A DNA stretch of 64,000 nucleotides from Pseudomonas huaxiensis (GTDB lineage: Bacteria; Pseudomonadota; Gammaproteobacteria; Pseudomonadales; Pseudomonadaceae). The notes below the pieces were generated by a model. That model was not told the DNA's origin and did no database searches. It saw only the letters and a list, made by a program, of their open reading frames with translations. The position numbers were made by a program, and so were the translations under genes. Where the stretch lies: NCBI RefSeq assembly GCF_003231275.1, contig NZ_QKVL01000003.1:248001-312000 (forward strand), read 5' to 3'. Position 1 is the stretch's first letter, and the number at the start of each line of letters is the position of its first letter. Of the stretch, positions 1-11,044 are shown piece after piece.

Positions 1-506
1 CGCATCTTGAAAACCCGGTCGGGGACCCGGCGGTTTTTCTCCCGCAATTGAGTGGTCGTGTCGATATCGCGTTCTGCTGCCTGGGCACCACCATCAAGCA
101 GGCCGGGTCGGAAACGGCGTTCCGCGCCGTCGACCTGGACATGGTCGTGGCCTTCAGCAAACGTGCCCGGGAAATGGGCGCGCGGCACTTGCTGGTGGTC
201 AGCGCGATCGGCGCCGACGCGAAATCGTCGGTGTTCTACAACCGGGTCAAAGGCGAGATGGAAGAAGCGCTGAAGGCCCAGGATTGGCCACAGCTGACCA
301 TCGCCCGACCGTCGCTGCTGCTGGGCGAGCGCATCGAACCGCGCCTGGCCGAACAGGTTGCCGGCACGCTGTCGAAGCTGATTCCAGGCAAGTATCACGG
401 TATCGAGGCTTGCCAGCTGGCGCGGGCGCTGTGGCGGCTGGCGCTGGAGGAACAGGACGGGATTCGGGTGGTGGAATCCGATGAGCTGAGGAAGCTGGGG
501 AAATAA
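1..506 (+). CDS. NAD(P)-binding epimerase/oxidoreductase, 5' truncated by window edge
   Basis: The reading frame is open from the first bases of the window, so the N-terminal Rossmann part is missing. What remains matches atypical short-chain dehydrogenases of the YbjT/HTATIP2 type: a strand ending in FCCLGTT, a VSAIGAD strand, a YNRVKGEME segment in the position of the usual Tyr-x3-Lys pair, and an [10 protein letters not shown] loop. The substrate cannot be told. It converges on the YceK-like lipoprotein gene, and a hairpin separates the two. An internal TTG at 48 could be read as a start, but the homologous frame continues upstream of it. Confidence 0.75.
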   Translation, partial: HLENPVGDPAVFLPQLSGRVDIAFCCLGTTIKQAGSETAFRAVDLDMVVAFSKRAREMGARHLLVVSAIGADAKSSVFYNRVKGEMEEALKAQDWPQLTIARPSLLLGERIEPRLAEQVAGTLSKLIPGKYHGIEACQLARALWRLALEEQDGIRVVESDELRKLGK

Positions 507-515
507 GGTTAGGAA

Positions 516-543
516 TGTGGGAGCGAGCTTGCTCACTCCCACA
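516..543. terminator. REP-like hairpin between convergent genes
   Basis: TGTGGGAG and CTCCCACA form 8-bp arms around a GAGC-rich loop. The element lies between two convergent genes and belongs to the GAGCnAGCTC/CTCCCACA family of Pseudomonas REP sequences, so it may serve as a bidirectional terminator. Confidence 0.5.
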
Positions 544-547
544 AGTG

Positions 548-835
548 CTACAACCCGCCGCTGGCCTGGAACCCAACCCCGAGGACCGTCAGCACCGACA
601 ACGGCAAGAACAGCGTATCCAGCACCATACTCCCCGGCAGATCCAGCCCCGGGTACTTCGGCGCCTCAGCGCCAAAGCGGTCCTCGGCGCAACAACCACC
701 CTGCAACGCATACAGGTCCAGTCGCGTCCCGGAATACACCACCGGCGCGCCCGGTTTTGCAGCATCCAGCGTGCGAACCGTGGCGCAGCCACTGAGGGTC
801 AGTGCCATCAGCAATCCCGCCAGCAGGCCCTTCAC
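548..835 (-). CDS. YceK/YidQ-type lipoprotein
   Basis: A small secreted lipoprotein of about 95 residues, with a short hydrophobic signal and a lipobox (LTLSGC) that would be lipidated at the Cys. The body contains YSGTRLDL and a C-terminal [11 protein letters not shown] stretch, as in the YceK family of unknown function. I chose the GTG at 835 because it overlaps the ubiX stop (GTGA) and sits just after a GGAAGA stretch. The alternative ATG 30 bases upstream would add an Arg-rich leader inside ubiX. It is probably translationally coupled to ubiX. Confidence 0.7.
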   Translation of the reverse strand: MKGLLAGLLMALTLSGCATVRTLDAAKPGAPVVYSGTRLDLYALQGGCCAEDRFGAEAPKYPGLDLPGSMVLDTLFLPLSVLTVLGVGFQASGGL

Positions 836-1461
836 TCTTCCCCGCCGAAATGATGCTCGCCCCAACGCGGCAGCATGTCCTGGGGAATGTTCAGCAGATT
901 GAGAATTCGCGCCACAACGAAGTCCACCAGGTCATCGATGGTTTGCGGCTGGTGGTAGAACCCCGGTGCCGCCGGCAGGATCACCGCGCCCATCTGCGAC
1001 AGCTTGAGCATGTTTTCCAGATGGATGGTGGAAAACGGCGCCTCTCGCGGCACCAGGATCAACTGGCGGCGCTCTTTCAGGGTAACGTCCGCCGCGCGCT
1101 CGATCAGGTTGTTGCAGGCTCCGGTGGCGATCGCCGACAGGGTGCCGGTGGAACACGGCACCACCACCATCGCCGCCGGTGCGCCGGAGCCGGAAGCCAC
1201 GGGCGACATCCAGTCTTCCTTGCCATAGACGCGAATCTGCCCGGCCGCAGCGCCGGTGTATTCGGTCAGGAACGCCTGCATCGCCTGGGGCTTGGGCGGC
1301 AGCACCACGTCGGTTTCGGTGGACATCACCAACTGCGCCGCCTTGGAAATCAGGAAGTGCACCTCGCGATCTTCGCGCACCAGGCAGTCCAGCAGGCGCA
1401 GGCCATATTGCGCCCCAGAGGCGCCAGTCATCGCCAGGGTGATGCGTTCCGGCCCGTTCAC
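832..1461 (-). CDS. ubiX: Flavin prenyltransferase UbiX
   Basis: UbiX joins dimethylallyl phosphate to FMN to make the prenylated flavin cofactor of the UbiD decarboxylase, in ubiquinone synthesis. The protein is about 209 residues, the normal size. It starts with a flavoprotein Rossmann segment ([16 protein letters not shown]) and contains the [13 protein letters not shown] stretch typical of the family, followed by LVPREAPF. The GTG at 1461 overlaps the mpl stop codon, so mpl, ubiX and the lipoprotein form one tightly coupled operon. A longer open frame upstream lies inside mpl and has no family similarity. Confidence 0.92.
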   Translation of the reverse strand: MNGPERITLAMTGASGAQYGLRLLDCLVREDREVHFLISKAAQLVMSTETDVVLPPKPQAMQAFLTEYTGAAAGQIRVYGKEDWMSPVASGSGAPAAMVVVPCSTGTLSAIATGACNNLIERAADVTLKERRQLILVPREAPFSTIHLENMLKLSQMGAVILPAAPGFYHQPQTIDDLVDFVVARILNLLNIPQDMLPRWGEHHFGGEE

Positions 1462-2807
1462 CGCAGTGCCTCGGCCAGTTTGCCGTGCAGGCCGCCGAAG
1501 CCGCCGTTGCTCATGATCACCACCTGGGTGCCGGCGCGGGCCTGGCTTTTGACCCGTTCGATGATGGCCTCGAGGCTGTCGGCGACAATGGCCGGCACCG
1601 CGCACTGAGCGGCGGTCGCCGCCAGGTCCCAGCCGAGGTTCGGCGGGGCGTACCAGATCACCTGGTCGGCATCGCGCACGCTTTCCGGCAGGCCATCACG
1701 GTGGGCACCGAGTTTCATCGAGTTGGAGCGTGGTTCGATCACCGCGATCACCGGTGCATCGCCAACACGCTTGCGCAGGCCGTCGAGGGTGGTGGCGATG
1801 GCGGTCGGGTGGTGGGCGAAGTCGTCGTAGATGGTGACGCCGTTGACCTCGGCGACCTTCTCCATCCGCCGCTTGACGCTCTTGAACGCGCTCAGCGCAG
1901 CGATGCCCATGGCCGGGACGACGCCAACGTGGCGGGCCGCAGCCAGGGTCGCCAGGGCGTTGGCAACGTTGTGCTGCCCGGTCAGTTCCCACTCCACCAC
2001 GCCTTGCACGTCGCCGTCGAAGCTCACTTCGAAGCGCGAACCGTCATCGCTGAGCAGGCGCACCTGCCATTGGCCGCCAACGCCGGTGGTCTGCACCGGG
2101 GTCCAGCAGCCCGTCTCGATCACCCGCTTCAACGCGGGCTCGGTGGTGGGGTGGACGATCAGGCCTTCGCTCGGAATGGTGCGCACCAAATGGTGGAACT
2201 GCCGCTCGATTGCCGCGAGATCAGGGAAGATATCCGCGTGATCGAACTCAAGGTTGTTGAGGATCGCGGTGCGCGGGCGGTAGTGAACGAATTTCGAACG
2301 CTTGTCGAAGAAGGCGCTGTCGTATTCATCCGCCTCGACCACGAAGAACGGCGTGCCGCCCAGGCGTGCCGACACCGAGAAGTTCTGCGGCACACCGCCG
2401 ATCAGGAAGCCCGGGCTCATGCCGGCATGTTCCAGCACCCAGGCCAGCATGCTGCTGGTGGTGGTCTTGCCGTGGGTGCCGGCGACCGCCAGGACCCAGC
2501 GCCCCTGCAGGACATGGTCGGCCAGCCACTGCGGGCCGGACACATAAGGCAGGCCCTTGTTCAGCACATATTCCACCGCCGGGTTACCCCGCGACAGCGC
2601 GTTGCCGATCACCACCAGGTCAGGCGCGGGATCCAGTTGCGCGGCGTCATAGCCCTGGGTCAGTTCGATGCCCTGGGCTTCGAGCTGGGTACTCATGGGC
2701 GGATAGACGTTGGCGTCGGAACCGGTGACGCGGTGGCCGAGCTCCTTGGCCAGAACCGCCAGCGAGCCCATGAAAGTGCCACAGATACCAAGAATATGAA
2801 TGTGCAT
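1458..2807 (-). CDS. mpl: Murein tripeptide ligase Mpl
   Basis: Mpl recycles peptidoglycan by ligating the tripeptide L-Ala-gamma-D-Glu-meso-DAP to UDP-MurNAc in the cytosol. The 449-residue protein has the Mur-ligase order: an N-terminal Rossmann segment ([12 protein letters not shown]), the ATP-binding loop GTHGKTTT near residue 110, the [10 protein letters not shown] segment and a C-terminal ligase domain. The ATG at 2807 follows GAGG at suitable distance, and a TTG two codons upstream is less likely. It heads the mpl-ubiX-lipoprotein operon. Confidence 0.93.
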   Translation of the reverse strand: MHIHILGICGTFMGSLAVLAKELGHRVTGSDANVYPPMSTQLEAQGIELTQGYDAAQLDPAPDLVVIGNALSRGNPAVEYVLNKGLPYVSGPQWLADHVLQGRWVLAVAGTHGKTTTSSMLAWVLEHAGMSPGFLIGGVPQNFSVSARLGGTPFFVVEADEYDSAFFDKRSKFVHYRPRTAILNNLEFDHADIFPDLAAIERQFHHLVRTIPSEGLIVHPTTEPALKRVIETGCWTPVQTTGVGGQWQVRLLSDDGSRFEVSFDGDVQGVVEWELTGQHNVANALATLAAARHVGVVPAMGIAALSAFKSVKRRMEKVAEVNGVTIYDDFAHHPTAIATTLDGLRKRVGDAPVIAVIEPRSNSMKLGAHRDGLPESVRDADQVIWYAPPNLGWDLAATAAQCAVPAIVADSLEAIIERVKSQARAGTQVVIMSNGGFGGLHGKLAEALR

Positions 2808-2873
2808 GGTCAACCTCGGAAAACGTGCTGGCAGGGTAGCTTAGGGTTGGAAAAATCTCACCCTGTGTTTCGC

Positions 2874-4796
2874 TCAGGCACCCCGGGAAAGACCGTGTTT
2901 GCGCAGTTTCCGATACAACGTGTTACGACTGACCCCGAGCTGCGCCGCCACCTGGGTCATGTGCCAGCGCTTCTGCTCCAGTGCCGCCAGCAAAGCCTGG
3001 CGCTCGGCGTCGTCCAGCGGCGCCCGGGGGTTATCCACAGGCGCGTTGACCACGGCTTTCAATGGCGCGGCGTTGCGCACCAGCGGCGGCAGATCGAGCA
3101 CGCCGATACGCCCGTCTTCGCAGAGCGCCACCAGAGTCCGCAGCACGTTGCGCAATTGGCGCACGTTGCCCGGCCAGGAGAAATCCAGCAGCAGACGGCG
3201 CGCGGCCGGGTCCAGTTGCACGGTTTGTCGCCCGGCTTCCTCGGCGAGGATGAAGTCGAGCAACTGGCCCTTGTCGCTGCGCTCGCGCAACGCCGGCAGG
3301 GCGATTTCCAGGCCGTTGAGGCGGTAATAAAGGTCTTCGCGGAAACTGCCATCTTCGACCCGGCTCAGCAGATCGCGGTGCGTGGCGCTGATGATGCGCA
3401 CGTCCACCGCCTGCGGCTCGCCACCGATGGGCACCACCTGGCGCTCTTCGAGCACCCGCAGCAGGCGGGTCTGCAAGGCCAGCGGCATGTCGCCGATCTC
3501 GTCCAGCAGCAACGTGCCGCCATCGGCCTGCTGCAGCTTGCCGCGCATGCCTTCCTTGCGCGCACCGGTAAAGCTGCCGCCGCGATAACCGAACAACTCG
3601 CTTTCGATCAGGCTTTCCGGAATCGACGCACAGTTGAGCGCGACAAACGCCTTGCCCGCGCGCTGACTGGCCTGGTGCACGGCCTTGGCGAACGCCTCCT
3701 TGCCGGAGCCGGTCTCGCCGTTGAGCAGCAACGGCACATCACGCTCGAATACCCGCAGCGCCCGACGAAAATCGTTCTGCAGGGCCGGGTCGAGCAAACA
3801 GATATCCGCAGGTTTGCTCGGTGCCGGCACGCGCACCGGCGCAATCGGCTGGGCCAGCGCCCGGACCTGTCCGCGCAGGCTGGCGAACAGCAACCGTCCA
3901 TCACGGGTACGCAGCGGCCAACTGGTGCTGGCCATCGCGGTGGCGCGACCCAGCAACTCGTCGAGGCGGCAGTCGAAGAACATCTCCACCGGCTTGCCCA
4001 GCAGGCCGCCACGGACATTGCCCAACAGGTTCAGCCCGCTCTGGTTGACCGCCTGGATCCGCCCTTCGCCGTCGAAGGCCAGCAGCCCTTCGCTGAACAG
4101 CCCAACGGATTCAGCCTGCAGGTGAAAGCGCAGCAACCAGTGGTTTTCGAAACAGCGCAGGAAATAACAGCTCTCGATCATCTTCGCCGAGAGATTGACC
4201 AGGGCCATGGTGTGGAACTGGCTCTGCCGCGAGACCTCCGCCCGCGCCGAGGACACGTCCAGCACCGCCAGCAGCTCACCGTGCGGGTCGAAGACCGGGC
4301 TCGCCGAGCAGGTCAGGCCGGTGTGGCGCCCGCGAAAATGTTCTTCCTGATGGATCGTCAGCGCCTGGCGTTCCACCAGGCAGGTGCCGATGCCATTGGT
4401 GCCTTCGCGGGCCTCGCTCCAGTCGGCCCCCAGCCACAGCCCGGCGCGCTCGAAAATGCGCCGCTCGGTGGGTGCGGTCACGCAATTGAGGATCACCCCG
4501 CGGGCATCCGTCAGCAGGACCGCATGGCCGGCGCCGGAAAGCTGCTGGTGCAGGCTGTTCATCTCGCTGTCGGCGATGCGCAGCACTTGATGCAGGCGAT
4601 CACGGCTTTCCATGACCCGCTCGTGTTCGAGCACGGTGGGGGCCATGGCGAGGGCCGGATCGAGGTGGTAATCCTCCAGGCAGCGCAGCCAGGAGCGGGC
4701 GATCGAAGGATCGCTGCCCGGTCCCTGCAAACCGCCTTTGCCTTGGGTCACCGTAAGCACTTGCCGGGCGTGCCGGCTCAGATGATTGCCCTGCAC
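2874..4796 (-). CDS. eatR: Sigma-54-dependent activator of ethanolamine catabolism (EatR/AcoR type)
   Basis: An enhancer-binding protein of about 640 residues that would activate the divergent aldehyde dehydrogenase and eat-eutBC genes with RNA polymerase/sigma-54. Order: N-terminal GAF-like sensor (about 60-220), PAS-like segment (about 235-330), AAA+ domain with Walker A GETGSGKE and Walker B LLLDEIGD, then a Fis-type helix-turn-helix (MTQVAAQLGVSRNTLYRKL). The sigma-54 contact loop reads GSFTGA instead of the usual GAFTGA. I chose GTG 4796, which follows GGAG by 10 bases; upstream in-frame starts would overlap the promoter region. The assignment rests on family and position and on likeness to PA4021 of P. 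aeruginosa as I recall it. Confidence 0.82.
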   Translation of the reverse strand: MQGNHLSRHARQVLTVTQGKGGLQGPGSDPSIARSWLRCLEDYHLDPALAMAPTVLEHERVMESRDRLHQVLRIADSEMNSLHQQLSGAGHAVLLTDARGVILNCVTAPTERRIFERAGLWLGADWSEAREGTNGIGTCLVERQALTIHQEEHFRGRHTGLTCSASPVFDPHGELLAVLDVSSARAEVSRQSQFHTMALVNLSAKMIESCYFLRCFENHWLLRFHLQAESVGLFSEGLLAFDGEGRIQAVNQSGLNLLGNVRGGLLGKPVEMFFDCRLDELLGRATAMASTSWPLRTRDGRLLFASLRGQVRALAQPIAPVRVPAPSKPADICLLDPALQNDFRRALRVFERDVPLLLNGETGSGKEAFAKAVHQASQRAGKAFVALNCASIPESLIESELFGYRGGSFTGARKEGMRGKLQQADGGTLLLDEIGDMPLALQTRLLRVLEERQVVPIGGEPQAVDVRIISATHRDLLSRVEDGSFREDLYYRLNGLEIALPALRERSDKGQLLDFILAEEAGRQTVQLDPAARRLLLDFSWPGNVRQLRNVLRTLVALCEDGRIGVLDLPPLVRNAAPLKAVVNAPVDNPRAPLDDAERQALLAALEQKRWHMTQVAAQLGVSRNTLYRKLRKHGLSRGA

Positions 4797-4884
4797 TTTT
4801 ATTGTTCTCCGCGGGTGAGAGAAACCCAGCATCCTCCTCGCACTGGTGCTTTGCAATGGCGCCTTGACCACCGGGTCGCCGGCT

Positions 4885-4900
4885 GTACCGCCAGCGGTAC
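4885..4900. promoter_or_regulatory. Inverted repeat, candidate activator binding site
   Basis: GTACCGC-CA-GCGGTAC is a perfect 7-bp inverted repeat about 100 bp upstream of the -24/-12 promoter, the distance expected for an enhancer of a sigma-54 activator. A related half-site, CTGTACCG, recurs at about 4916-4923. Assignment to the divergently encoded regulator is inference. Confidence 0.5.
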
Positions 4901-4927
4901 AAAGTGTCACCCAGGCTGTACCGAAGG

Positions 4928-4967
4928 TGTCGCAGCCTGCGCCGAAACCCTCGGCAAAACTGCGACA
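4928..4967. promoter_or_regulatory. Second inverted repeat in the regulator/dehydrogenase gap
   Basis: TGTCGCAG (4928-4935) and CTGCGACA (4960-4967) are perfect inverted arms 24 bp apart. TGTC-N-CAG/CTG-N-GACA type sites are used by other AcoR-like activators, so this may be a second enhancer or a folded leader. It is only 31 bp from the -24 element. Confidence 0.4.
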
Positions 4968-4997
4968 AGTCATTGATCCGACGTGGCCTCCGGGCAC

Positions 4998-5013
4998 TGG
5001 CCCGACCTTTGCT
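4998..5013 (+). promoter_or_regulatory. Sigma-54 (-24/-12) promoter of the aldehyde dehydrogenase gene
   Basis: TGGCCCG-N4-TTGCT has GG and GC separated by exactly 10 bases and a near-consensus match to TGGCACG-N4-TTGCW. It lies 50 bp before the ATG of the dehydrogenase. This agrees with the sigma-54 activator encoded on the other side. Confidence 0.82.
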
Positions 5014-5062
5014 CTACGCTTGGAATCCTCCCCAACAAAACACATAAGCCAGGAGAGACACC

Positions 5063-6583
<1,521 letters not shown>

Positions 6584-6587
6584 ACCT

Positions 6588-6660
6588 GCCATCGCGAGCA
6601 AGCTCGCTCCTACAGAAAAAACGCGCCGTCCCCGTAGGAGCGAGCTCGCTCGCGATGGGC
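6588..6660. repeat. REP doublet (REPIN-like)
   Basis: Two inverted copies of the Pseudomonas REP unit with core GAGCAAGCTCGCTCCTAC, one forward (6588-6614) and one reversed (6633-6660), with a short spacer. It may end or protect the dehydrogenase transcript. The permease promoter starts just after it. Confidence 0.8.
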
Positions 6661-6694
6661 TGCAAAGCAGCCCCAAAAACCAGAGCAACCCCTC

Positions 6695-6710
6695 TGGCCC
6701 GCTTCATGCA
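6695..6710 (+). promoter_or_regulatory. Candidate sigma-54 promoter of eat-eutBC
   Basis: TGGCCCG-N4-ATGCA keeps the GG-N10-GC spacing of -24/-12 promoters, and its -24 half is identical to that of the dehydrogenase promoter (TGGCCCG). It lies 37 bp before the permease ATG. Confidence 0.6.
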
Positions 6711-6747
6711 CCGCATTCACCACTCAAAAAAAACAACAGGTGACTTC

Positions 6748-8196
6748 ATGCCAAGCGATCACTCCGCCGGGACACCGGCAGGTTCTTCCGTCGACTTCGA
6801 AAAGGTCGGCTCCGACTATTTCCAACAACGTGAACTGAAAAAAGGCGCCGCCGGCTGGGTCCTGCTGGTCGGCCTCGGTGTGGCCTACGTGATTTCCGGC
6901 GACTACGCCGGCTGGAACTTCGGCCTGGCCCAAGGCGGCTGGGGCGGGATGTTCCTCGCCACGCTGCTGATGGCCACGATGTACCTGTGCATGTGCTTCT
7001 CGCTGGCCGAGCTGTCCTCGATGATCCCCACCGCCGGCGGTGGCTATGGCTTCGCCCGCAGTGCCTTCGGCCCCTGGGGCGGATTTCTCACCGGCACCGC
7101 GATCCTCATCGAATACGCCATCGCCCCGGCGGCGATCGCCGTGTTCATCGGCGCCTACTGCCAGTCGCTGTTCGGCATCGGCGGCTGGATCATCTATCTG
7201 GTGTTCTACATCATCTTCATCGGCATCCACATCTTCGGAGTCGGTGAAGCGCTGAAGCTGATGTTCGTCATCACTGCGGTGGCGGCCATTGCCCTGGCGG
7301 TGTTCCTGATCGCGATGGTGCCGCACTTCGAGACGAAGAACCTGTTCGACATTCTCCCGACCCAGGCGGTCGGCGCCAGCGAGTTCCTGCCCTTCGGCTA
7401 CGTCGGGGTGTGGGCGGCAATTCCCTACGCGATCTGGTTCTTCCTCGCCGTCGAAGGCGTGCCGCTGGCGGCCGAGGAAACCAAGAACCCCCGTCGCGAC
7501 CTGCCGCGCGGCCTGATCGGCGCCATGTTGGTGCTGCTCGCCTTCGCCCTGCTGATCCTGATCATCGGCCCGGGCGCTGCTGGCGCCGAAGCGCTGAAAA
7601 GCTCCGGCAACCCGCTGGTCGAAGCCCTGGCCAAGGCCTACGGCGGCTCCACCTGGATGGGCAGCTTCGTCAACCTGGTGGGCCTGGCTGGCCTGATCGC
7701 CAGCTTTTTCTCGATCATCTACGCCTATTCGCGGCAGATCTTTGCGCTCTCACGCGCCGGCTACCTGCCGCGCGTGCTGTCGCAGACCAACAAGAGCAAA
7801 GCCCCGGTACTGGCGCTGATCATCCCCGGCATCATCGGCTTTGGCCTGTCGCTGACCGGCCAGGGTGACCTGCTGATCCTGGTGGCAGTGTTCGGCGCTA
7901 CGCTGTCCTATGTGTTGATGATGGCGGCGCACATCACCCTGCGTATTCGTCGCCCCAAAATGGAGCGTCCGTATCGCACACCGGGCGGCATCTTCACCTC
8001 CGGCGTGGCTCTGGTGCTGGCCTGCCTGGCCGTGGTGGCGGGCTTTCTGGTGGATCCGCGGGTGGTGATCGGTGCCGCGATCATCTATGGCATCTTGATT
8101 GCGTACTTCGCCCTGTACAGCCGCCATCACCTGGTGGCCGGCACGCCGGAAGAAGAGTTCGCCGCAATCCAGAAGGCCGAAGAAGCCTTGCACTGA
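6748..8196 (+). CDS. eat: Ethanolamine permease
   Basis: An APC-family transporter of 482 residues that brings ethanolamine across the inner membrane for EutBC. About twelve hydrophobic segments are visible, with family stretches GVAYVISGDYAGWNFGLAQG and SSMIPTAGGGYGFAR in the first third and the VEGVPLAAEETKNPRRD loop in the middle. The ATG at 6748 follows CAGGTGAC; an upstream frame opening has no hydrophobic or family signal. It is first in the eat-eutB-eutC transcript, 49 bases ahead of eutB. Confidence 0.92.
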   Translation: MPSDHSAGTPAGSSVDFEKVGSDYFQQRELKKGAAGWVLLVGLGVAYVISGDYAGWNFGLAQGGWGGMFLATLLMATMYLCMCFSLAELSSMIPTAGGGYGFARSAFGPWGGFLTGTAILIEYAIAPAAIAVFIGAYCQSLFGIGGWIIYLVFYIIFIGIHIFGVGEALKLMFVITAVAAIALAVFLIAMVPHFETKNLFDILPTQAVGASEFLPFGYVGVWAAIPYAIWFFLAVEGVPLAAEETKNPRRDLPRGLIGAMLVLLAFALLILIIGPGAAGAEALKSSGNPLVEALAKAYGGSTWMGSFVNLVGLAGLIASFFSIIYAYSRQIFALSRAGYLPRVLSQTNKSKAPVLALIIPGIIGFGLSLTGQGDLLILVAVFGATLSYVLMMAAHITLRIRRPKMERPYRTPGGIFTSGVALVLACLAVVAGFLVDPRVVIGAAIIYGILIAYFALYSRHHLVAGTPEEEFAAIQKAEEALH

Positions 8197-8245
8197 CCGC
8201 CTCACCGCGCCGCCGGCCGGCCCGGCGGCGCTCTGGAGATTCCGA

Positions 8246-9640
8246 ATGGCAAGTTTCGTACACACGGCAGGCAACCAGACCTACCGTTTCGACAGCCTCA
8301 AAGAGGTCATGGCCAAAGCCAGCCCGGCCCGTTCCGGCGATTTCCTCGCTGGGGTCGCCGCCAGCAACGACGGCGAACGGGTCGCCGCGCAAATGGCCCT
8401 GGCCGATATTCCCCTCAGTCATTTCCTCAATGAAGCGCTGATTCCTTACGAGGAGGACGAAGTCACCCGGCTGATCATCGACACCCATGACAAACAGGCC
8501 TTCGCGGCGGTCAGCCACCTGACCGTCGGTGGCCTGCGCGACTGGCTGCTCGGCGATCAGGCCGACGAAAACAGCCTACGCGCCCTGGCACCGGGTCTGA
8601 CGCCGGAGATGGCGGCGGCGGTATCGAAAATCATGCGGGTGCAGGACCTGGTGCTGGTGGCACAGAAGATCCGCGTGGTCACGCGCTTTCGCGGCACCAT
8701 GGGCCTGCGCGGCCGACTTTCGACCCGACTGCAGCCCAACCACCCCACCGACGAACCGGCGGGCATCGCCGCAAGCATTCTCGACGGCCTGCTCTACGGC
8801 AACGGCGACGCCATGATCGGCATCAACCCGGCCACCGACAGCATCGCCTCGATCTGTGCGCTACTGGAAATGCTCGACGCGATCATCCAGCGCTACGACA
8901 TCCCCACCCAGGCCTGCGTGCTGACCCACGTCACCACCTCCATCGAGGCGATCAACCGAGGCGTGCCGCTGGACCTGGTGTTCCAGTCCATCGCCGGCAC
9001 CGAGGCGGCCAACGCCAGTTTCGGCATCAACCTCAATGTGCTGAAGGAAGGCTACGAGGCCGGCCTGAGCCTGAACCGCGGCACCCTCGGGCAGAACCTG
9101 ATGTATTTCGAGACCGGGCAAGGCAGCGCGCTGTCGGCCAACGCCCACTTCGGCGTCGACCAGCAGACCTGCGAAACCCGCGCCTACGCCGTGGCCCGGC
9201 ACTTCAAGCCATTTCTGGTCAACACCGTGGTCGGCTTCATCGGTCCCGAGTACCTGTACAACGGCAAGCAGATCATCCGCGCCGGCCTCGAAGACCACTT
9301 CTGCGGCAAGTTGCTGGGCGTGCCCATGGGCTGCGACATCTGCTACACCAACCACGCCGAAGCCGACCAGGACGACATGGACATGCTCCTGACCCTGCTC
9401 GGCGTCGCCGGGATCAACTTCATCATGGGCATCCCCGGCTCCGACGACATCATGCTCAACTACCAGACCACCTCCTTCCACGACGCCCTCTACGCTCGCC
9501 AGACCCTGGGCCTGAAGCCGGCGCCGGAGTTCGAGGCCTGGCTGGCGCGCATGGGCATCTTCACCCAGGCCGACGGCCGCGTGCGCTTCGGCGACAACCT
9601 GCCACCGGCCTTCCGTCAGGCCCTGGCGCAACTGGGATAA
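8246..9640 (+). CDS. eutB: Ethanolamine ammonia-lyase large subunit
   Basis: EutB is the catalytic TIM-barrel subunit of adenosylcobalamin-dependent ethanolamine ammonia-lyase, which splits ethanolamine into acetaldehyde and ammonia. The 464-residue product has the usual length and family segments RLQPNHPTDEP, GDAMIGINPATDS, YFETGQGSALSANAHFGVDQ and GCDICYTNHAEADQDDM. The ATG at 8246 follows TGGAGAT; a longer open frame overlaps the permease. No microcompartment shell genes are nearby, so this is the short, soluble version of the pathway. The enzyme needs B12, and a cobalamin receptor is encoded at 42690. Confidence 0.96.
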   Translation: MASFVHTAGNQTYRFDSLKEVMAKASPARSGDFLAGVAASNDGERVAAQMALADIPLSHFLNEALIPYEEDEVTRLIIDTHDKQAFAAVSHLTVGGLRDWLLGDQADENSLRALAPGLTPEMAAAVSKIMRVQDLVLVAQKIRVVTRFRGTMGLRGRLSTRLQPNHPTDEPAGIAASILDGLLYGNGDAMIGINPATDSIASICALLEMLDAIIQRYDIPTQACVLTHVTTSIEAINRGVPLDLVFQSIAGTEAANASFGINLNVLKEGYEAGLSLNRGTLGQNLMYFETGQGSALSANAHFGVDQQTCETRAYAVARHFKPFLVNTVVGFIGPEYLYNGKQIIRAGLEDHFCGKLLGVPMGCDICYTNHAEADQDDMDMLLTLLGVAGINFIMGIPGSDDIMLNYQTTSFHDALYARQTLGLKPAPEFEAWLARMGIFTQADGRVRFGDNLPPAFRQALAQLG

Positions 9641-9652
9641 GCGAGCGACCTC

Positions 9653-10471
9653 ATGGACAAGCAACCGACGCCCACCGACAACCCCTGGCTGGAACTGCGC
9701 CGCCTGACACCGGCGCGTATTGCCCTCGGCCGTTCCGGCACCAGCCTGCCGACCCAGGCGCAACTGGACTTCCAGTTCGCCCACGCCCAGGCCCGCGACG
9801 CCGTGCACCTGCCCTTCGACCATGTCGGCCTGCGCGAGCAACTGCAGGCCCGTGGCCGCGACAGCCTGCTGCTGCGCAGCGCCGCCAACGACCGCCATCA
9901 CTACCTGCAGCGCCCGGACCTCGGTCGGCGCCTGCATGAAGACTCTGCACAGGTGTTGCGCGAGCATGCCTTGGGCAATCCTGGCGGCGTGGACCTGGCC
10001 ATTATCGTCGCCGACGGCCTGTCGGCATTGGCCGTGCACCGCCACACCCTGCCGTTTCTCAATCGCCTTGAAGAACAGACCGCCGCCGATGGCTGGTCCA
10101 CCGCGCCAGTGCTGCTGGTGGAACAGGGCCGGGTCGCCGTCGCCGATGAAATCGGTGAACTGCTGGGGGCGCGCATGACCGTGATCCTGATTGGCGAACG
10201 CCCCGGTCTCAGCTCGCCGGACAGCCTGGGGCTGTATTTCACCTACAACCCGAAAGTCGGGCTGACCGATGCCTACCGCAACTGCATCTCCAACGTTCGC
10301 CTGGAAGGCCTGAGTTACGGCATGGCCGCGCACCGTCTGGTCTACCTGATGCGCGAAGCCTGTCGCAGACAGCTTTCCGGGGTGAACCTCAAGGACGAAG
10401 CGCAGGTCCAGACCCTTGACTCGGAAACGGACGTGCAACAAAACGGAAACTTCCTGCTTGGAAAACCCTGA
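9653..10471 (+). CDS. eutC: Ethanolamine ammonia-lyase small subunit
   Basis: EutC completes the EutB-EutC enzyme and helps hold adenosylcobalamin. At 272 residues it is of normal length. It contains [14 protein letters not shown], the [17 protein letters not shown] segment and [17 protein letters not shown], followed by [17 protein letters not shown], all standard for the family. It starts 12 bases after eutB, so the subunits are made together. Confidence 0.95.
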   Translation: MDKQPTPTDNPWLELRRLTPARIALGRSGTSLPTQAQLDFQFAHAQARDAVHLPFDHVGLREQLQARGRDSLLLRSAANDRHHYLQRPDLGRRLHEDSAQVLREHALGNPGGVDLAIIVADGLSALAVHRHTLPFLNRLEEQTAADGWSTAPVLLVEQGRVAVADEIGELLGARMTVILIGERPGLSSPDSLGLYFTYNPKVGLTDAYRNCISNVRLEGLSYGMAAHRLVYLMREACRRQLSGVNLKDEAQVQTLDSETDVQQNGNFLLGKP

Positions 10472-10580
10472 ATGGCGGCCGCTTTTTCGACGATTGCGAT
10501 TTTTTTCCGCTTTAGGCAGCATCTGGGGCGACGGCTGCCCGAGATTCGCCGCCATTCCCTTCGAAACACGAGGCCTGCTT

Positions 10581-11033
10581 ATGCGAATCATCCAAGCAAC
10601 CCTTGAGCACCTGGACCTGCTTGCCCCGCTGTTCGTGAAGTACCGCGAGTTCTATGGGCAACTGCCCTACCCGGACTCGTCCCGCGCTTTCCTGGAAAAA
10701 CGCCTGGAACGCGGCGAATCGATCATCTACCTGGCGCTGCCGGATGATGACGACAGCAAGCTGATGGGCTTCTGCCAGCTCTATCCGAGTTTTTCCTCGC
10801 TGTCGCTGAAACGCGTGTGGATCCTCAACGACATCTACGTCGCCGAAGACTCCCGGCGCATGCTGGTGGCTGACCACCTCATGCGCGAAGCCAAACGCAT
10901 GGCCAAGGAAACCAACGCCGTGCGCATGCGGGTATCCACCAGCAGCGACAACAAAGTGGCGATGCAGACCTACGAGTCCATCGGTTTTCGCGAGGACAGC
11001 GAGTTCAAGAACTACGTTTTGCCGCTCAACTGA
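10581..11033 (+). CDS. GNAT N-acetyltransferase
   Basis: A 150-residue acyl-CoA-dependent acetyltransferase of unknown substrate. It has the GNAT core: MGFCQLYPSFSS strand, LNDIYVAEDSRR before the pyrophosphate loop, a helix with the variant acetyl-CoA stretch (ADHLMREAKRMAKE), and a C-terminal YESIGFRED segment. The ATG at 10581 is chosen because the preceding 165 bases of open frame overlap eutC and show no GNAT sequence. No clear SD is seen. It is followed by a strong hairpin and stands outside the eut operon by 109 bases. Confidence 0.85.
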   Translation: MRIIQATLEHLDLLAPLFVKYREFYGQLPYPDSSRAFLEKRLERGESIIYLALPDDDDSKLMGFCQLYPSFSSLSLKRVWILNDIYVAEDSRRMLVADHLMREAKRMAKETNAVRMRVSTSSDNKVAMQTYESIGFREDSEFKNYVLPLN

Positions 11034-11044
11034 CGACAACACGA

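Noticed and set aside
3020..3040. TTATCCACAGG resembling a DnaA box
   Set aside because: Lies within the coding sequence of the sigma-54 activator as a single site; chance occurrence.
1485..4976. Very long open frame (over 1100 codons) on the plus strand opposite mpl and the sigma-54 activator
   Set aside because: It is a shadow of GC-rich genes on the other strand: His/Arg/Gln-rich, without motifs, and its span crosses two unrelated real genes.
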